A stretch of 64,000 bases of DNA from Achromobacter pestifer (lineage in GTDB: Bacteria; Pseudomonadota; Gammaproteobacteria; Burkholderiales; Burkholderiaceae_B): NCBI RefSeq assembly GCF_902859625.1, contig NZ_CADIJX010000004.1, positions 124,001 to 188,000 of the forward strand. Reading direction: 5' to 3'. Position 1 is the first letter of the stretch, and each line of letters begins with the position of its first letter. The position numbers were made by a program, and so were the translations under genes. Shown here in pieces: positions 41,929-51,479 of the stretch. Under the pieces are notes generated by a model. That model was not told the DNA's origin, did not search any database, and saw nothing but the letters and a program-made list of their open reading frames with translations.

Positions 41929-44028
41929 ATGCTTACCTCTCTTTGGCGCAAGTGGCGAACCGCGCGGCATGGCGGACCTCAGCTGGATGTCATCCTGTCC
42001 AGCGCCAACCCGGACGCGCCGCTCGCCGAACGCAATCTGTGGATGGTGGACCTGTGCCGATGGCTGGACCGCCCTGGCCGGCCCGCCAAGCCGGCGTCAG
42101 CCGACGAGTCAACGCCGGACCCCGCCGATGCCGTGCAGCACCCGCAACATGCGCGCCTGCGCTACCTGCTACAGGTGCTGGAACACAATCCGGATCGCGC
42201 GGCCCCCGTCGCCGCCACGCTGCGCTCGCTGGTGGCCGACAATGACCCCACCTCACTGCTGTGCGATACCGGTGTCGCCTCGCACCCCGGTTTCTGGGGC
42301 GAATTCTGGGACCGCGCGCAAGCGCGTCTGTTGCCGCCGCCGCCAAACCGCGGCGACATGTTCGGCCTGTTCTCGCTGATCTTCCGCCGTGCAGGCGATG
42401 CGCAATGGATCGAGTCCCTGGACGACAACACGCTGGCCCGCATGCGCGCCTTGTTCCGCACTGAAGACAACGTGGCGCGAACGGACCCCGCCGCCCCGGA
42501 AGCGCCCACCCCACGCCTGGAACAGGCGCTGACCAGCAGCATCCAGGTGCTGGTCAGCCAGGTGCGCGCCACCGGCCTCAGCCAGGACATCCGGTCGCGG
42601 CTGCCTGGCCGCGTGGAAGACACACCGTTCTTCGCGCTGGCCGCCGCCGCGGCCGAACTGTGCGACAGCGCTTCCGATACCCCGCGCGACGTCTTCGGCC
42701 GCCGGCTGAACATGTTCCGCGCGCTGCTGGACGGTTGCCGCGCCGCTGCCCAAGGCGTCTACGACGAACTGGAAAAGAACGGCGTGTCGGTCGAAGTCGT
42801 GTTCCAGATCGAACGCATGAAGCTGCGGCTGGACCGCATTGAATTGCTGCTGAGCGTCTGGGTGGACCCGACGCAACGCCACAAGTACGTGCACCTGACG
42901 GCTGAATTGATCCGCTCCACCCAGGCCCGCAGCAGCATCCGGCATCTGGCGGCCTCGTCGTTCGCGCAGTTGGCGCGCAGGGTGATGGAGCGCACCGCCG
43001 AAACCGGCGAACACTACATTGCGCGCGACGCGGTGGAGTACCTGACGATGCTGAAGGCATCGCTGGGCGGCGGCTTCGTCATGGTGTTCACGGTCTACCT
43101 GAAGTTCTTCATCGTCTCGCTCCACCTGGACAAGTTCATTGAAGGACTGCTGGCGTCGCTGAACTACGCGGGCGGATTCCTGGTGATTCACTTCGCGCAT
43201 TTCACGCTGGCCACCAAGCAACCCGCCATGACGGGACCGGCGCTGGCCCATCGGCTGGATGACGCCTACACGCCCGAGGGGCGCGAGGCCTTTCTGGACG
43301 ACACCTTGTCCATGATCCGCTCCAATGCGGCGGCCATCCTGGGCAACCTGGCGGTGGTCTTCCCGCTGGCCTGGGCGGTGCAATGGGTGGCCATGAACGG
43401 CTTGGACCGGCCGCTGATCAGCGCGGACAAGGCGCAGGAAACGCTGGCGTCACTGTCAATCTGGGGCGGAACCCCGATTTATGCCGCTGCCACCGGTGTG
43501 CTGCTGTGGCTGTCCAGCTTGATCGCCGGCTGGGCCGACAACTGGTTCGCACTGCATCGCGTGCATGATGTGATGGCCTATGGCCGGCGCGTGCGGCACC
43601 TGTTTGGCGAACGCGGCGCAGCGCGCTGGGCCGGTTTCTGGCAACGCAATATCTCGGGCATCGCCGGCAACGTGTCGCTGGGCTTGATGATGGGCCTGGG
43701 GCCCGCCATTGTCAGCTTCTTCGGCCCCCACGTGGAAGTGCGCCACGTCACGCTCAGCGCGGGCCAGATCGGCACCGCGCTCGCCACGCTGGGATGGGAT
43801 GTCGTCCACACACAGGTGTTCTGGATGGCCATCGCCGGCACCGCGATGACGGGGTTGCTTAACGTGGGCGTGAGCTTTGCGCTGGCATTCAACGTGGCGC
43901 TGCGCTCACGCAACCTGCGCCGTGGCGATCGCGACTCGTTGTCGGCAAGCGTCAGGCAACGCATCTGGCAGCGGCCCACCACGCTGTTCTGGCCGGTCAA
44001 GCCACGGCCCGCGCCCGAGCAGCCTTAG
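41929..44028 (+). CDS. Gcr-family 'site-specific recombinase' membrane protein
   Basis: A 699-residue protein of the family annotated as site-specific recombinase (Gcr). The first half (residues 1-370) is soluble and helical. The second half has several hydrophobic segments (ILGNLAVVFPLAWAVQWVAM, TPIYAAATGVLLWLSSLIAGWADNWFALHRV, NISGIAGNVSLGLMMGLGPAIVSFFG, MTGLLNVGVSFALAFNVAL). I see no tyrosine- or serine-recombinase catalytic motif, so the traditional name is probably wrong and this is an integral membrane protein of unknown role. It follows the MFS exporter closely and is likely co-transcribed. Confidence 0.85.
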   Translation: MLTSLWRKWRTARHGGPQLDVILSSANPDAPLAERNLWMVDLCRWLDRPGRPAKPASADESTPDPADAVQHPQHARLRYLLQVLEHNPDRAAPVAATLRSLVADNDPTSLLCDTGVASHPGFWGEFWDRAQARLLPPPPNRGDMFGLFSLIFRRAGDAQWIESLDDNTLARMRALFRTEDNVARTDPAAPEAPTPRLEQALTSSIQVLVSQVRATGLSQDIRSRLPGRVEDTPFFALAAAAAELCDSASDTPRDVFGRRLNMFRALLDGCRAAAQGVYDELEKNGVSVEVVFQIERMKLRLDRIELLLSVWVDPTQRHKYVHLTAELIRSTQARSSIRHLAASSFAQLARRVMERTAETGEHYIARDAVEYLTMLKASLGGGFVMVFTVYLKFFIVSLHLDKFIEGLLASLNYAGGFLVIHFAHFTLATKQPAMTGPALAHRLDDAYTPEGREAFLDDTLSMIRSNAAAILGNLAVVFPLAWAVQWVAMNGLDRPLISADKAQETLASLSIWGGTPIYAAATGVLLWLSSLIAGWADNWFALHRVHDVMAYGRRVRHLFGERGAARWAGFWQRNISGIAGNVSLGLMMGLGPAIVSFFGPHVEVRHVTLSAGQIGTALATLGWDVVHTQVFWMAIAGTAMTGLLNVGVSFALAFNVALRSRNLRRGDRDSLSASVRQRIWQRPTTLFWPVKPRPAPEQP

Positions 44029-44040
44029 CGTCGGATCACG

Positions 44041-44778
44041 CTACGTGGCGGCTTCGGGCGCCCAGCCGCCTGCCACTCGGCCAAGGCGCGGCGACTCGAA
44101 GGCGCAGGCCACCGGCAATGGCACGCCTTGCGCGTCAACCAGCCGGCTGCGCCAGCGCGTGCCTTGGCACATGGCCACGACGATACCTGCCACCTGGGCC
44201 TCGCAACGCGCCAGCAAGGTCAGGGCGGACAGCATCGTTTGCCCGGTGCTGACCGCATCGTCCACCACCAACACGCGACGCCCCTTCAGGCTACCCGCCA
44301 GGTTCGGATCCACGTACAGCAGCTTGCCGGCCTCTGGCGTGGTCAGCGATTGCACGGGCACGGCCAGGCGTTCGTCGTACCAGTACTTGCGAGAGTATCC
44401 AAAGGGAACGTAGCGGGTGAAGCCCAAGCCGCGCGCCACCAGCGGCGCGAACGCCAGACCCAGCGTGGGCAGCCCCACGACCACCTCGGCCTGGAACGCA
44501 CGCGCCCGGTCGGCCATGAATCCGGCCAGCGCCTCGACCACATCCAGACTGGCATGGTTGGCGATCAGCGACGCCACGCAGCGATCCGGATCGCCCGGCA
44601 CGCCGCGCAACGGCAGCACCAAATAGCGGCCATCCGGCAAGCGCGCGGGATAGGCGCGGGAATAGGGCGGTTCGGCAGGGATGGACAGCGCATGGGCGCT
44701 GACGATCTCTTGCCAGTAACCGGTCGTGGCGTCGAAAGCCTGCGCGTGGCCGGCGGGCGGAACGTAAGAAGCAGTCAT
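44041..44778 (-). CDS. Phosphoribosyltransferase-domain protein
   Basis: A 245-residue type I phosphoribosyltransferase-fold protein. The PRPP-binding loop is clear (RVLVVDDAVSTGQTML, about residues 165-180). Preceding segments AEVVVGLPTLGLAFAPLVARGLGFTRYVPFGYSRKYWYDE form the core and hood. It is related to adenine/orotate-type enzymes by fold, but the purine or pyrimidine specificity cannot be read. The N-terminal 50 residues are an extra region. It starts 16 bases after the amidohydrolase gene, so the two may be co-expressed. Confidence 0.85.
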   Translation of the reverse strand: MTASYVPPAGHAQAFDATTGYWQEIVSAHALSIPAEPPYSRAYPARLPDGRYLVLPLRGVPGDPDRCVASLIANHASLDVVEALAGFMADRARAFQAEVVVGLPTLGLAFAPLVARGLGFTRYVPFGYSRKYWYDERLAVPVQSLTTPEAGKLLYVDPNLAGSLKGRRVLVVDDAVSTGQTMLSALTLLARCEAQVAGIVVAMCQGTRWRSRLVDAQGVPLPVACAFESPRLGRVAGGWAPEAAT

Positions 44779-44794
44779 ACGGAGAAAGCGGGGC

Positions 44795-45994
44795 TCACAA
44801 CACGGGTGCGCTGGCGGCCAGGAAGCGCTCGGCCAGCGTCACCCAATAGCTGGCCGTGACCGGCAGGATATCGTCGTTGAAATCGTAGTCGGGGTTGTGC
44901 ACCATGCAGCCGCCTTCGCCCTCGCCATTGCCCACGATGAAGTAGCTGCCCGGCACGGCTTCCAGCATGAAGGCGAAGTCGTCGCTCGCCTGCAACGGTT
45001 GCAGGTCGGGGATCACTCGCTCGGCGCCCAACCAATCGCACGCGACCGCGGACGCGAATTGCGTCGCGCCGGCATCGTTGACGACCGGCGGATAACGCCA
45101 CCGGTAATCCACCGCGACCGTGGCGCGATGCACGGCGGCTTGCGCGGTGGCGATCGCGGTGATGCGCTCGCGCAGCAGCGCGCGCGTCTCGGGGCGGCGC
45201 GCGCGTACCGTCAGGCGCAGCTCCACCGACTTTGGAATCACGTTGGGTGCGTCGCCGCCGTGGATGGCGCCGATGGTCACCACCGCCATGTCATTGGGGT
45301 CAACCTCACGCGAAACGATGGTCTGCAACGCCAGCACGATGCTGGCCGCGGCCACGATGGGATCCACGGCCACATGCGGCATCGCGCCATGCCCGCCCAC
45401 GCCGCTGACCGTCAGCACCACGGTGTCGGACGAGCTGTACATCACGCCCGAACGAAAACCGAAATGCCCGGCCGGATAGCCCGGTTCGTTGTGAAAGCTA
45501 TACACGGCATCACACGGGAAACGTTCAAACAAGCCATCGGCGATCATCTTCTGCGCGCCGCCATGGCCTTCTTCGGCAGGCTGGAAAATCAGATGCACGG
45601 TGCCATCGAATTGGCCGCGCTCAGCCAGTGCGCGAGCCGCGGCCAGCAGCGTGGCTGTGTGTCCGTCGTGGCCGCAGGCATGCATCTTTCCCGGGTGCTT
45701 GCTGGCGTAGGGCAGGCCGGTGGTTTCATGGATGGGCAAGGCGTCCATGTCGGCGCGCAGGCCCAGCCGGCGCGCGCCCGTACCCCGGCGCAAGGTCCCC
45801 ACCACGCCCGTCACGCCCAATCCGCGATGCACCTCATAACCCCAGGCAGCCAGGCGTTCGGCCACCAGGTCGCCCGTCGCGACCTCTTGGTAGGCCAGTT
45901 CCGGATGCGCGTGGATCTGATGGCGCAATGCCACCATCTCTTGGGAAATAGCCTGAATCTCAGGCAGCACGGGGCCAAGCGTGGAAGCGTTCAT
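44795..45994 (-). CDS. M20-family amidohydrolase (hippurate hydrolase-like)
   Basis: A 399-residue metallo-amidohydrolase of the M20D group (hippurate/IAA-amino-acid hydrolase). Dinuclear zinc motifs: MHACGHDGHTATLLAAARAL and FQPAEEGHGGAQKMI, with the catalytic Glu in EEGHGGA; YSFHNEPGYPAG follows. A dimerization insert (VSGVGGHGAMPHVAVDPIVAAASIVLALQTIVSREVDP) is typical. The start may be ATG 45994 or 46006. It likely removes the acyl group from an N-acylated amino acid. It is encoded just downstream of a Bug-type binding protein, which may capture the substrate. Confidence 0.9.
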   Translation of the reverse strand: MNASTLGPVLPEIQAISQEMVALRHQIHAHPELAYQEVATGDLVAERLAAWGYEVHRGLGVTGVVGTLRRGTGARRLGLRADMDALPIHETTGLPYASKHPGKMHACGHDGHTATLLAAARALAERGQFDGTVHLIFQPAEEGHGGAQKMIADGLFERFPCDAVYSFHNEPGYPAGHFGFRSGVMYSSSDTVVLTVSGVGGHGAMPHVAVDPIVAAASIVLALQTIVSREVDPNDMAVVTIGAIHGGDAPNVIPKSVELRLTVRARRPETRALLRERITAIATAQAAVHRATVAVDYRWRYPPVVNDAGATQFASAVACDWLGAERVIPDLQPLQASDDFAFMLEAVPGSYFIVGNGEGEGGCMVHNPDYDFNDDILPVTASYWVTLAERFLAASAPVL

Positions 45995-46023
45995 GTCGTC
46001 GAGCATCCTTGGAGCCAGCAGGC

Positions 46024-47007
46024 TTATTCCTGCTGAATGTTGGCGCTTTTCACGATGTGCGCGTACACGGCCTTTTCCTTCTTCAGGAATTCGGCGAAAT
46101 CTTGCGGCGTGCCCTGGCCGGCGATGGCGCCGCCTTCAGCCAGGCGCTTCTGCACGTCGTCCAGCGTCAGCACGTCATTCAAGGCCTGGTTCAGTTTCCG
46201 CACCACTTGCGGGTCAGTGCCCGTGGGCGCGAACACGCCCATCCAGGTGTTCAGTTCAAACCCCTTCAACTCGGGCGTCTCGCCGAAGGCCTGCACGCCC
46301 GGCAGCGTGGCGACACGTTCCGCGGACGTCACGCCCAGGGCGCGCAGCTTGTTCTGCTGCACCAACGGCGTGGCGCTGGTCGTGACCAGCAGGCCAAGGT
46401 CAACCTGCCCGCCCATCACATCGTTGGTGATCTGCGCGCCGCCGCGATAGGGCACATGGACCAGCTTCACCTTGGCCTGGTCCTGCATCACTTCCATCGA
46501 CAGATGCAGCACCGTGCCAACACCCGAGGACGCATAGGTCAGCGTGTCCGGCTTGGCGCGGGCCAGCGCGATCAACTCGTTCATGTTGTTCACGGGCAGG
46601 CCAGGACGAGCCAGCAACACCACCGGCGCGGTCGTCACCAACGCCACCGGGACCAGGTCTTTTTCAGCGTCGTACTTGACGGCGGAATTGATCAGCCGGG
46701 CCACGCTGATGGGGCCGTCAAACCCCATCACCAGCGTGTAACCGTCGGGCGTGGCATGGGTGGCACGGGCCACGCCCAGCACGCCGCCGGCGCCTGCCAC
46801 GTTATCCACGATGATGGATTGCTTGAGCTGTTCCGACAGCTTCTGCGCGACCAGACGCGCCGTCGTATCCACATTGCCGCCTGGACTGAACGGCACGATC
46901 AATGTCAACGGCTTCGCGCCGGGCCAAGGCGTTTGAGCATGGGCCGCGAAAGCGATGCATACCGAGGCCGCCAGCGCGGACACAGACAGGAACAGGCGTT
47001 TGAACAT
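46024..47007 (-). CDS. Bug/TctC-family tripartite transporter receptor
   Basis: A 327-residue periplasmic binding protein of the Bug family, abundant in Bordetella, Achromobacter and relatives. Signal peptide ends AAHA-QTP. Family segments: PLTLIVPFSPGGNVDTTARLVAQKLSEQLKQSIIVDNVAGAGG, YTLVMGFDGPISVARLINSA, YASSGVGTVLHLSMEVMQ and LVHVPYRGGAQITNDVMGGQVDLG. No TctA/TctB membrane genes are adjacent, a common situation for orphan Bug proteins. Probably the receptor for the amide or carboxylate handled by the M20 enzyme downstream. Divergent from a LysR regulator. Confidence 0.92.
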   Translation of the reverse strand: MFKRLFLSVSALAASVCIAFAAHAQTPWPGAKPLTLIVPFSPGGNVDTTARLVAQKLSEQLKQSIIVDNVAGAGGVLGVARATHATPDGYTLVMGFDGPISVARLINSAVKYDAEKDLVPVALVTTAPVVLLARPGLPVNNMNELIALARAKPDTLTYASSGVGTVLHLSMEVMQDQAKVKLVHVPYRGGAQITNDVMGGQVDLGLLVTTSATPLVQQNKLRALGVTSAERVATLPGVQAFGETPELKGFELNTWMGVFAPTGTDPQVVRKLNQALNDVLTLDDVQKRLAEGGAIAGQGTPQDFAEFLKKEKAVYAHIVKSANIQQE

Positions 47008-47118
47008 GGTGAGGGGCGGTCAGGGCGGACGGACACGCGCGCGCATGGGCAGGGCGCGCAGGAAGGCGACGGCGCCATCCTACCCAGCTATGGGTAATAA
47101 CTGAAATGGTATATTTTT

Positions 47119-47141
47119 ATAGATTCATCAGGTAAATCTAT
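47119..47141. promoter_or_regulatory. Inverted repeat overlapping the LysR gene start
   Basis: Perfect 7-bp arms ATAGATT (47119-47125) and AATCTAT (47135-47141) with a 9-base spacer. The right arm includes the first two bases of the LysR start codon at 47140. The size and position fit an autoregulatory LysR-type site controlling both the regulator and the divergent Bug gene. Confidence 0.55.
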
Positions 47142-48087
47142 GACCAAGCGCCCCGCGCCGGATCCTCCGGCCATGCCGCCGCGCCAGCCCACCTTGCGCC
47201 AATTGCGCGGCTTCAAGGAAGTGGCGCGGCACGCCAGCTTCAGCCGCGCCGCCCAGGCGCTGGCGCTGAGCCAGCCCGCCCTGTCGTCGGCCATCCGCGA
47301 ACTGGAAACCCTGATGGGCGTTGCCCTGTTTGAACGCAGCACCCATCACGTCCGTCTGACGCCTGCGGGGCTAGCCGCCCGCGCCCAGATCGAATGGCTG
47401 CTCAATACCTACACCCAAGGCGCCGACGACTTGCAACGCCTGCTGGATACGCAGGCTGCCACCGTGCGCATCGGCTGCATTCCATCCACCATGCATCTGC
47501 TGGCGCCGGTCGTGGCGCAGTGGCGCTTGCGGCATCCGGAGACCGTGCTGATCCTCAGCGACCATCTGAACGATGAATTGATGGCTGCCTTGAACAACGG
47601 CGAACTGGATATTGGCCTGGGGCTGGATTTTGGCTTGGCGCCCGGCGTGGCCGCCGCCTTTGTGGCCGAAGACGAACTGGTCGCCGTGCTGGCCGCCACG
47701 CACCGGCTGTCGCGCCGCGCCGCCGTGACGTGGCAGGACCTGAAGCACGAGCCGTTGGCCGTGCTGTCGCGCGGCAGTACCTACGAAATGATCGTATCCA
47801 CCTTGCGCCAGCAGGGCGCCGACCTGGCCGCGACCGACACGCTGAACTACACCGACACGCTTTACAGCCTGGTGCGCGCGGGGCTGCGCGTGGGGTTGAT
47901 CTCGCGCCTGTACACGCAAGGCCAGCGCCAGGATGGCCTGGCCATCGTGCCCGTGCACCGCCCGCAAATGACGCGCCGCATCTGCCTGATGACGCGCGCC
48001 CCCGAGTCGCAGGCCCGCGCGGCCGTGCAGCGATGCTACGCAGAGCTGGCCGGCATGTTGCGCGGCCGCGCCGAGCCATCGGCGTGA
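47140..48087 (+). CDS. LysR-family transcriptional regulator
   Basis: A 315-residue LysR regulator. The winged helix-turn-helix is at residues about 14-70 (TLRQLRGFKEVARHASFSRAAQALALSQPALSSAIRELETLMGVALFERSTHHVRLTPAG). The effector domain starts with TVRIGCIPSTMHLLAPVVAQWRLRHPETVLIL. It is divergent from the Bug-M20-phosphoribosyltransferase operon with 132 bases between starts, so it most likely controls it. A 7-9-7 inverted repeat overlaps its start codon. Confidence 0.93.
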   Translation: MTKRPAPDPPAMPPRQPTLRQLRGFKEVARHASFSRAAQALALSQPALSSAIRELETLMGVALFERSTHHVRLTPAGLAARAQIEWLLNTYTQGADDLQRLLDTQAATVRIGCIPSTMHLLAPVVAQWRLRHPETVLILSDHLNDELMAALNNGELDIGLGLDFGLAPGVAAAFVAEDELVAVLAATHRLSRRAAVTWQDLKHEPLAVLSRGSTYEMIVSTLRQQGADLAATDTLNYTDTLYSLVRAGLRVGLISRLYTQGQRQDGLAIVPVHRPQMTRRICLMTRAPESQARAAVQRCYAELAGMLRGRAEPSA

Positions 48088-48088
48088 A

Positions 48089-49084
48089 TCAGAACGTGAT
48101 GGTGGCGGTCACGACGTCCTTGTAGTCGCCGGGACGAGGCGTCGTCTGGGCCGGGACTCGCCCATACACGGTGAATGTCTGGTTGGAACCGGTCCCGGTG
48201 CCCGTCAGCGGGGTGCCGCCCGAAGCGTCGCCCCACACCGTGGCGTAACCCCCATCCTGATACAGCTGATAGCCGACGGTGTCGGCGGCAGTCGAGTGCT
48301 TCATCCGCCGGGCCAGCACATTGTTGGCGACCGAGCCACCGTTCAAGGCCACCGAGAACGCATTCTTGTTGGTGCATTTGACGGTGATCGAACTGTTGGC
48401 CGTCGTTGCGGAGGTCAATACTCCCCTTGGCGGAAACGCCAGATCGGTGGCGCTGATCGTGCAGTTTTTCTGCACCAGTGCCGTGACGGTAAGGGGAACC
48501 GTTATTCGTTGCGTCGGCGCAATCGGACAACTCGCCAACCCACCCAGACCGAACACATAGTCCACCGTCGCGGTAGACGCATACGTTTCCGAGTACTGCG
48601 TGTTGGCGTTGTTCACCGTGGAGACCAGCGGCTGATTGCCGGGCAGCTTGCCATAGAACTTGAACACGGTGGACACATTTCCGCCCCCGATGATCAATGG
48701 TCCCGTCAGCAGGACCGACGTCGGCCCCGAACTCGTGGAGGCGCCCCACACCTGCGAATGCGCCGCGTCCGTATACAGGTTGTAGTTCATCCGATTGCCG
48801 CCCGCCCCCAGCGTGCGCGGGTTGGTCGACGTGCTGGTGCTGCCCAGCCCCAGGCCGAAACACACCCGCGCAAAAAGACCCAGCGCGGTGAAGGTACAGG
48901 TCACGACGATCTGCCCGCCGTCGCTGAACGTGTCGGCGGGCAGCAGCGGATTGACCGTGCCGAAGTCCACCGTGCCAGTCGTGCCCGCCCCCAACGCGCA
49001 GGAGCTGGCCTGCGATGCGCCGGCATATCCAAGAGACAGGGCCGTCAGCGCTTGCAGCACGCCTCGGACAAGCCGCGGCGTCAT
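48089..49084 (-). CDS. Two-domain spore coat U (SCPU) fimbrial protein, likely tip adhesin
   Basis: A 331-residue secreted protein with two SCPU/Csu pilin-like domains: one near residues 25-165 (CALGAGTTGTVDFGTVNPLL...IVVTCTF) and one near 185-331 (VQKNCTISATDLAFPPRGVLTSATTANSSITVKCTNKNAF...). Each has the paired cysteines of the fold. The second domain ends with a donor-strand-like sequence (GDYKDVVTATITF). Two domains in one chain is the plan of CsuE-type tip proteins. The start overlaps the usher stop (ATGA), so it is the last gene of the pilus operon. Confidence 0.87.
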   Translation of the reverse strand: MTPRLVRGVLQALTALSLGYAGASQASSCALGAGTTGTVDFGTVNPLLPADTFSDGGQIVVTCTFTALGLFARVCFGLGLGSTSTSTNPRTLGAGGNRMNYNLYTDAAHSQVWGASTSSGPTSVLLTGPLIIGGGNVSTVFKFYGKLPGNQPLVSTVNNANTQYSETYASTATVDYVFGLGGLASCPIAPTQRITVPLTVTALVQKNCTISATDLAFPPRGVLTSATTANSSITVKCTNKNAFSVALNGGSVANNVLARRMKHSTAADTVGYQLYQDGGYATVWGDASGGTPLTGTGTGSNQTFTVYGRVPAQTTPRPGDYKDVVTATITF

Positions 49085-51426
49085 GGACGCCCTCCGTTCG
49101 CCGGTTGGCATACAAACGGACCCAACGTCGGCATCGGACGGTTCGCTGCGTGCTGGTAGTCGAACTCCACCGTGCACGATACGCCAGCCCCCGTCACCCG
49201 CAGATGATTGCGCGCCTGTAGATCCTCGACGAAGGTCAGGCCGTCATACCCCAAGACCGACCGTTTGCCGCTTTCCACATGCGCCACTGCCGCCCCCACG
49301 GGCACGAACGCGCCATCCGGCATCTTCAGAATGACCGAAGCCGCCGCGTACTTCTCGACTTGAAATGTCGCCAACACACCCGCTCCCGCCTGCGGCACGA
49401 CCACCACCTTCGTGGTGTCCAACTTCACATCCACGGGCAAGTCTTCCGGATCGATGGAGATGCGATTCGACTGATAGGAATTCAGATCCGGCACCAGCAA
49501 ATAGCCGCTGCTGTTGGTCCGGCCCAGTTTGCGGTTCTCGTGCAGGACCGCCACATCGGGAGCGCCCTCCGTCGACACCACCGCGAAACTGTCGTTGATG
49601 CGCCGCGACGGCAACACTGCGCCGTCCATCAGCGCGATCGAACCCGAGGCTTGCGCCGCGGCCAGCGTCTTGCCGCCGTAGTCCTGCACCATTCCCGTCA
49701 ACAGACCATAGCGCCCCAGGTATTGCGCTTGCCCCTGGTTGTATTGCATGCCTCCGGAACGTCCGTTCTGCGCCGCCCAACCCCATCCGCCTTCGTACGG
49801 CACCGTGCTCTGCGCGCCGACGCTGTACGTGTTTTCGCCGCCCTGCCTGCCCATCGAGACAGTCGCCTGTTGACGGTCGCCCAACATGAAGGACAAGCCC
49901 AGGTAGACCCCGCGCGAATCGGATTGCGTGAAATCGTTGTAGGCGCTCAAGGTCATGACGACCCGGCTGTGCAGATTGACGGTATAGGACGCTGAACCCA
50001 GCCTGGCCGCAGGCAGATTCGGCATCCGGTAGCCGATATAGCTGACCGCCACGCTTTGCGATCCCGTCAAGGGCACGGACACCGTCACGCGCTCGGTCTG
50101 GCGGGGCACGGGCGTGTCTTCGCGCGATCCCAGATCGCCGTAGTCTCCCAGCACGCGGGTGGCTTGCGTGTCCACGCTGAAGGCCGGCTGCACGTACTGG
50201 TATCCCAGGCTGACTTGCGCGCCGTCATAGCGGCCCGCGCTGCCCGATAGCGACCCGCTGATCACGCCTGCCTGCCCCAGCCTCACCAGCGCGCCTGCCC
50301 CGACGTTGTATAGGCCCGCGCTGGCCTCGGAATGCCCTTCCAGGGTCAAGTCATCGCGATAGCCATAGCGCCCCGAGGCCGTCATCACCGGCTGGCTGTC
50401 GTAATCAAACGAACGCACGCTGAACAGCCGGCGCACGAACCCGGCCTCGACGGAATAGCTGGACAGCCCGGCCGCCAGCATGCGCGTATCGATATACAGC
50501 GGCACCGACGTGCTGACCGTGCGCCCGAGCGCATCGCGCGTGACCAGCGTGGCCTGGCCGGCGCCGGTGATGCCTGGAATCTGGTTCACCACGAACGGCC
50601 CCGGCGGCACATTGCCCGAATACTGTTGCACGCCATTGACGTACAGCGCCACGGAGGATGGCACCACCGACGATGCGCTCAGCGAAGACACCGGGAAGGT
50701 CACCAGGTCCGGACGCAACGCGAAGTTCCTGCCCCACTGGATGCCGGCCACGCGCACCGAACGCGACCAATTCAACGACGACGTGATGGTGTCGCCCAGG
50801 CGCAGCGTGCGCATCGTTTCCTGATCGGAACGGGTCCAGTAGGTGTCATAGCGCACATAGCGCTCGCCCGCGCCGCCCAGGTAGGACGTGCCGGTATTGC
50901 TGAACAGGCCGTATTGGTCAAAGTAGCGCTGCTCGGTGAACAGCGCCACTCGGTAGCGCGAATCCGTCTGCGCATAAGCGTCGTAGTTCAGCAGCAAGCC
51001 GCGTCCGGCAGTCGCAGCCGGCGTCCTCGCGCCCTCTCGCCCCCCCAGCTCGTAAGGAACGCGCAATGCATCGGGCAACACAATGTCGACGGACTGCGCG
51101 GCGGGGTTGTAGGTGTATCTCAGGCCTGCCACCTGGTCCAGCGCAATCTCGTTCGTGCCGGGAATGCCGATCTTGGACAAGTCCACCCCCACTGACCGCA
51201 AGGCATCGCCGCTGACCGACAGGCGGCCTTGCGCATCCCGAAAACGGAGCAACTGAGAGGTATTGACGCCGTTGATACTCACCTCCAGAAACACATCACG
51301 CTCGGCAAAATTGCCGAAGGACACCAGTTGATCGGGCTGATCCACCGCCTGGGCCGCCGCACCCAGTAAATACAGTGCGAAACCCCAGACACGTCGCCCG
51401 CGGACACGGGAAGCGCGCACTGCCAT
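49081..51426 (-). CDS. Fimbrial outer membrane usher (FimD/CsuD family)
   Basis: A 781-residue usher that assembles and exports the pilus through the outer membrane. Signal peptide ends AAAQA-VDQ. The periplasmic N-domain (FLEVSINGVNTSQLLRFRDAQGRLSVSG) is followed by the 24-strand barrel with its plug (PGPFVVNQIPGITGAGQATLVTRDALGR) and C-terminal domains (PDGAFVPVGAAVAHVESGKRSVLGYDGLTFV). Start 51426 has GGAAGG upstream. It is shorter than FimD, as usual for archaic Csu-type ushers. Confidence 0.92.
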   Translation of the reverse strand: MAVRASRVRGRRVWGFALYLLGAAAQAVDQPDQLVSFGNFAERDVFLEVSINGVNTSQLLRFRDAQGRLSVSGDALRSVGVDLSKIGIPGTNEIALDQVAGLRYTYNPAAQSVDIVLPDALRVPYELGGREGARTPAATAGRGLLLNYDAYAQTDSRYRVALFTEQRYFDQYGLFSNTGTSYLGGAGERYVRYDTYWTRSDQETMRTLRLGDTITSSLNWSRSVRVAGIQWGRNFALRPDLVTFPVSSLSASSVVPSSVALYVNGVQQYSGNVPPGPFVVNQIPGITGAGQATLVTRDALGRTVSTSVPLYIDTRMLAAGLSSYSVEAGFVRRLFSVRSFDYDSQPVMTASGRYGYRDDLTLEGHSEASAGLYNVGAGALVRLGQAGVISGSLSGSAGRYDGAQVSLGYQYVQPAFSVDTQATRVLGDYGDLGSREDTPVPRQTERVTVSVPLTGSQSVAVSYIGYRMPNLPAARLGSASYTVNLHSRVVMTLSAYNDFTQSDSRGVYLGLSFMLGDRQQATVSMGRQGGENTYSVGAQSTVPYEGGWGWAAQNGRSGGMQYNQGQAQYLGRYGLLTGMVQDYGGKTLAAAQASGSIALMDGAVLPSRRINDSFAVVSTEGAPDVAVLHENRKLGRTNSSGYLLVPDLNSYQSNRISIDPEDLPVDVKLDTTKVVVVPQAGAGVLATFQVEKYAAASVILKMPDGAFVPVGAAVAHVESGKRSVLGYDGLTFVEDLQARNHLRVTGAGVSCTVEFDYQHAANRPMPTLGPFVCQPANGGRP

Positions 51427-51479
51427 TGGACTGCCTTCCTCTTGACTGCCGGTGTGCCGCAGGGCGCACCGGTACGCGG

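Noticed and set aside
41929-44028. Mobile element or integrase
   Set aside because: The family name suggests recombination, but there is no catalytic motif, no att site and no flanking repeats.
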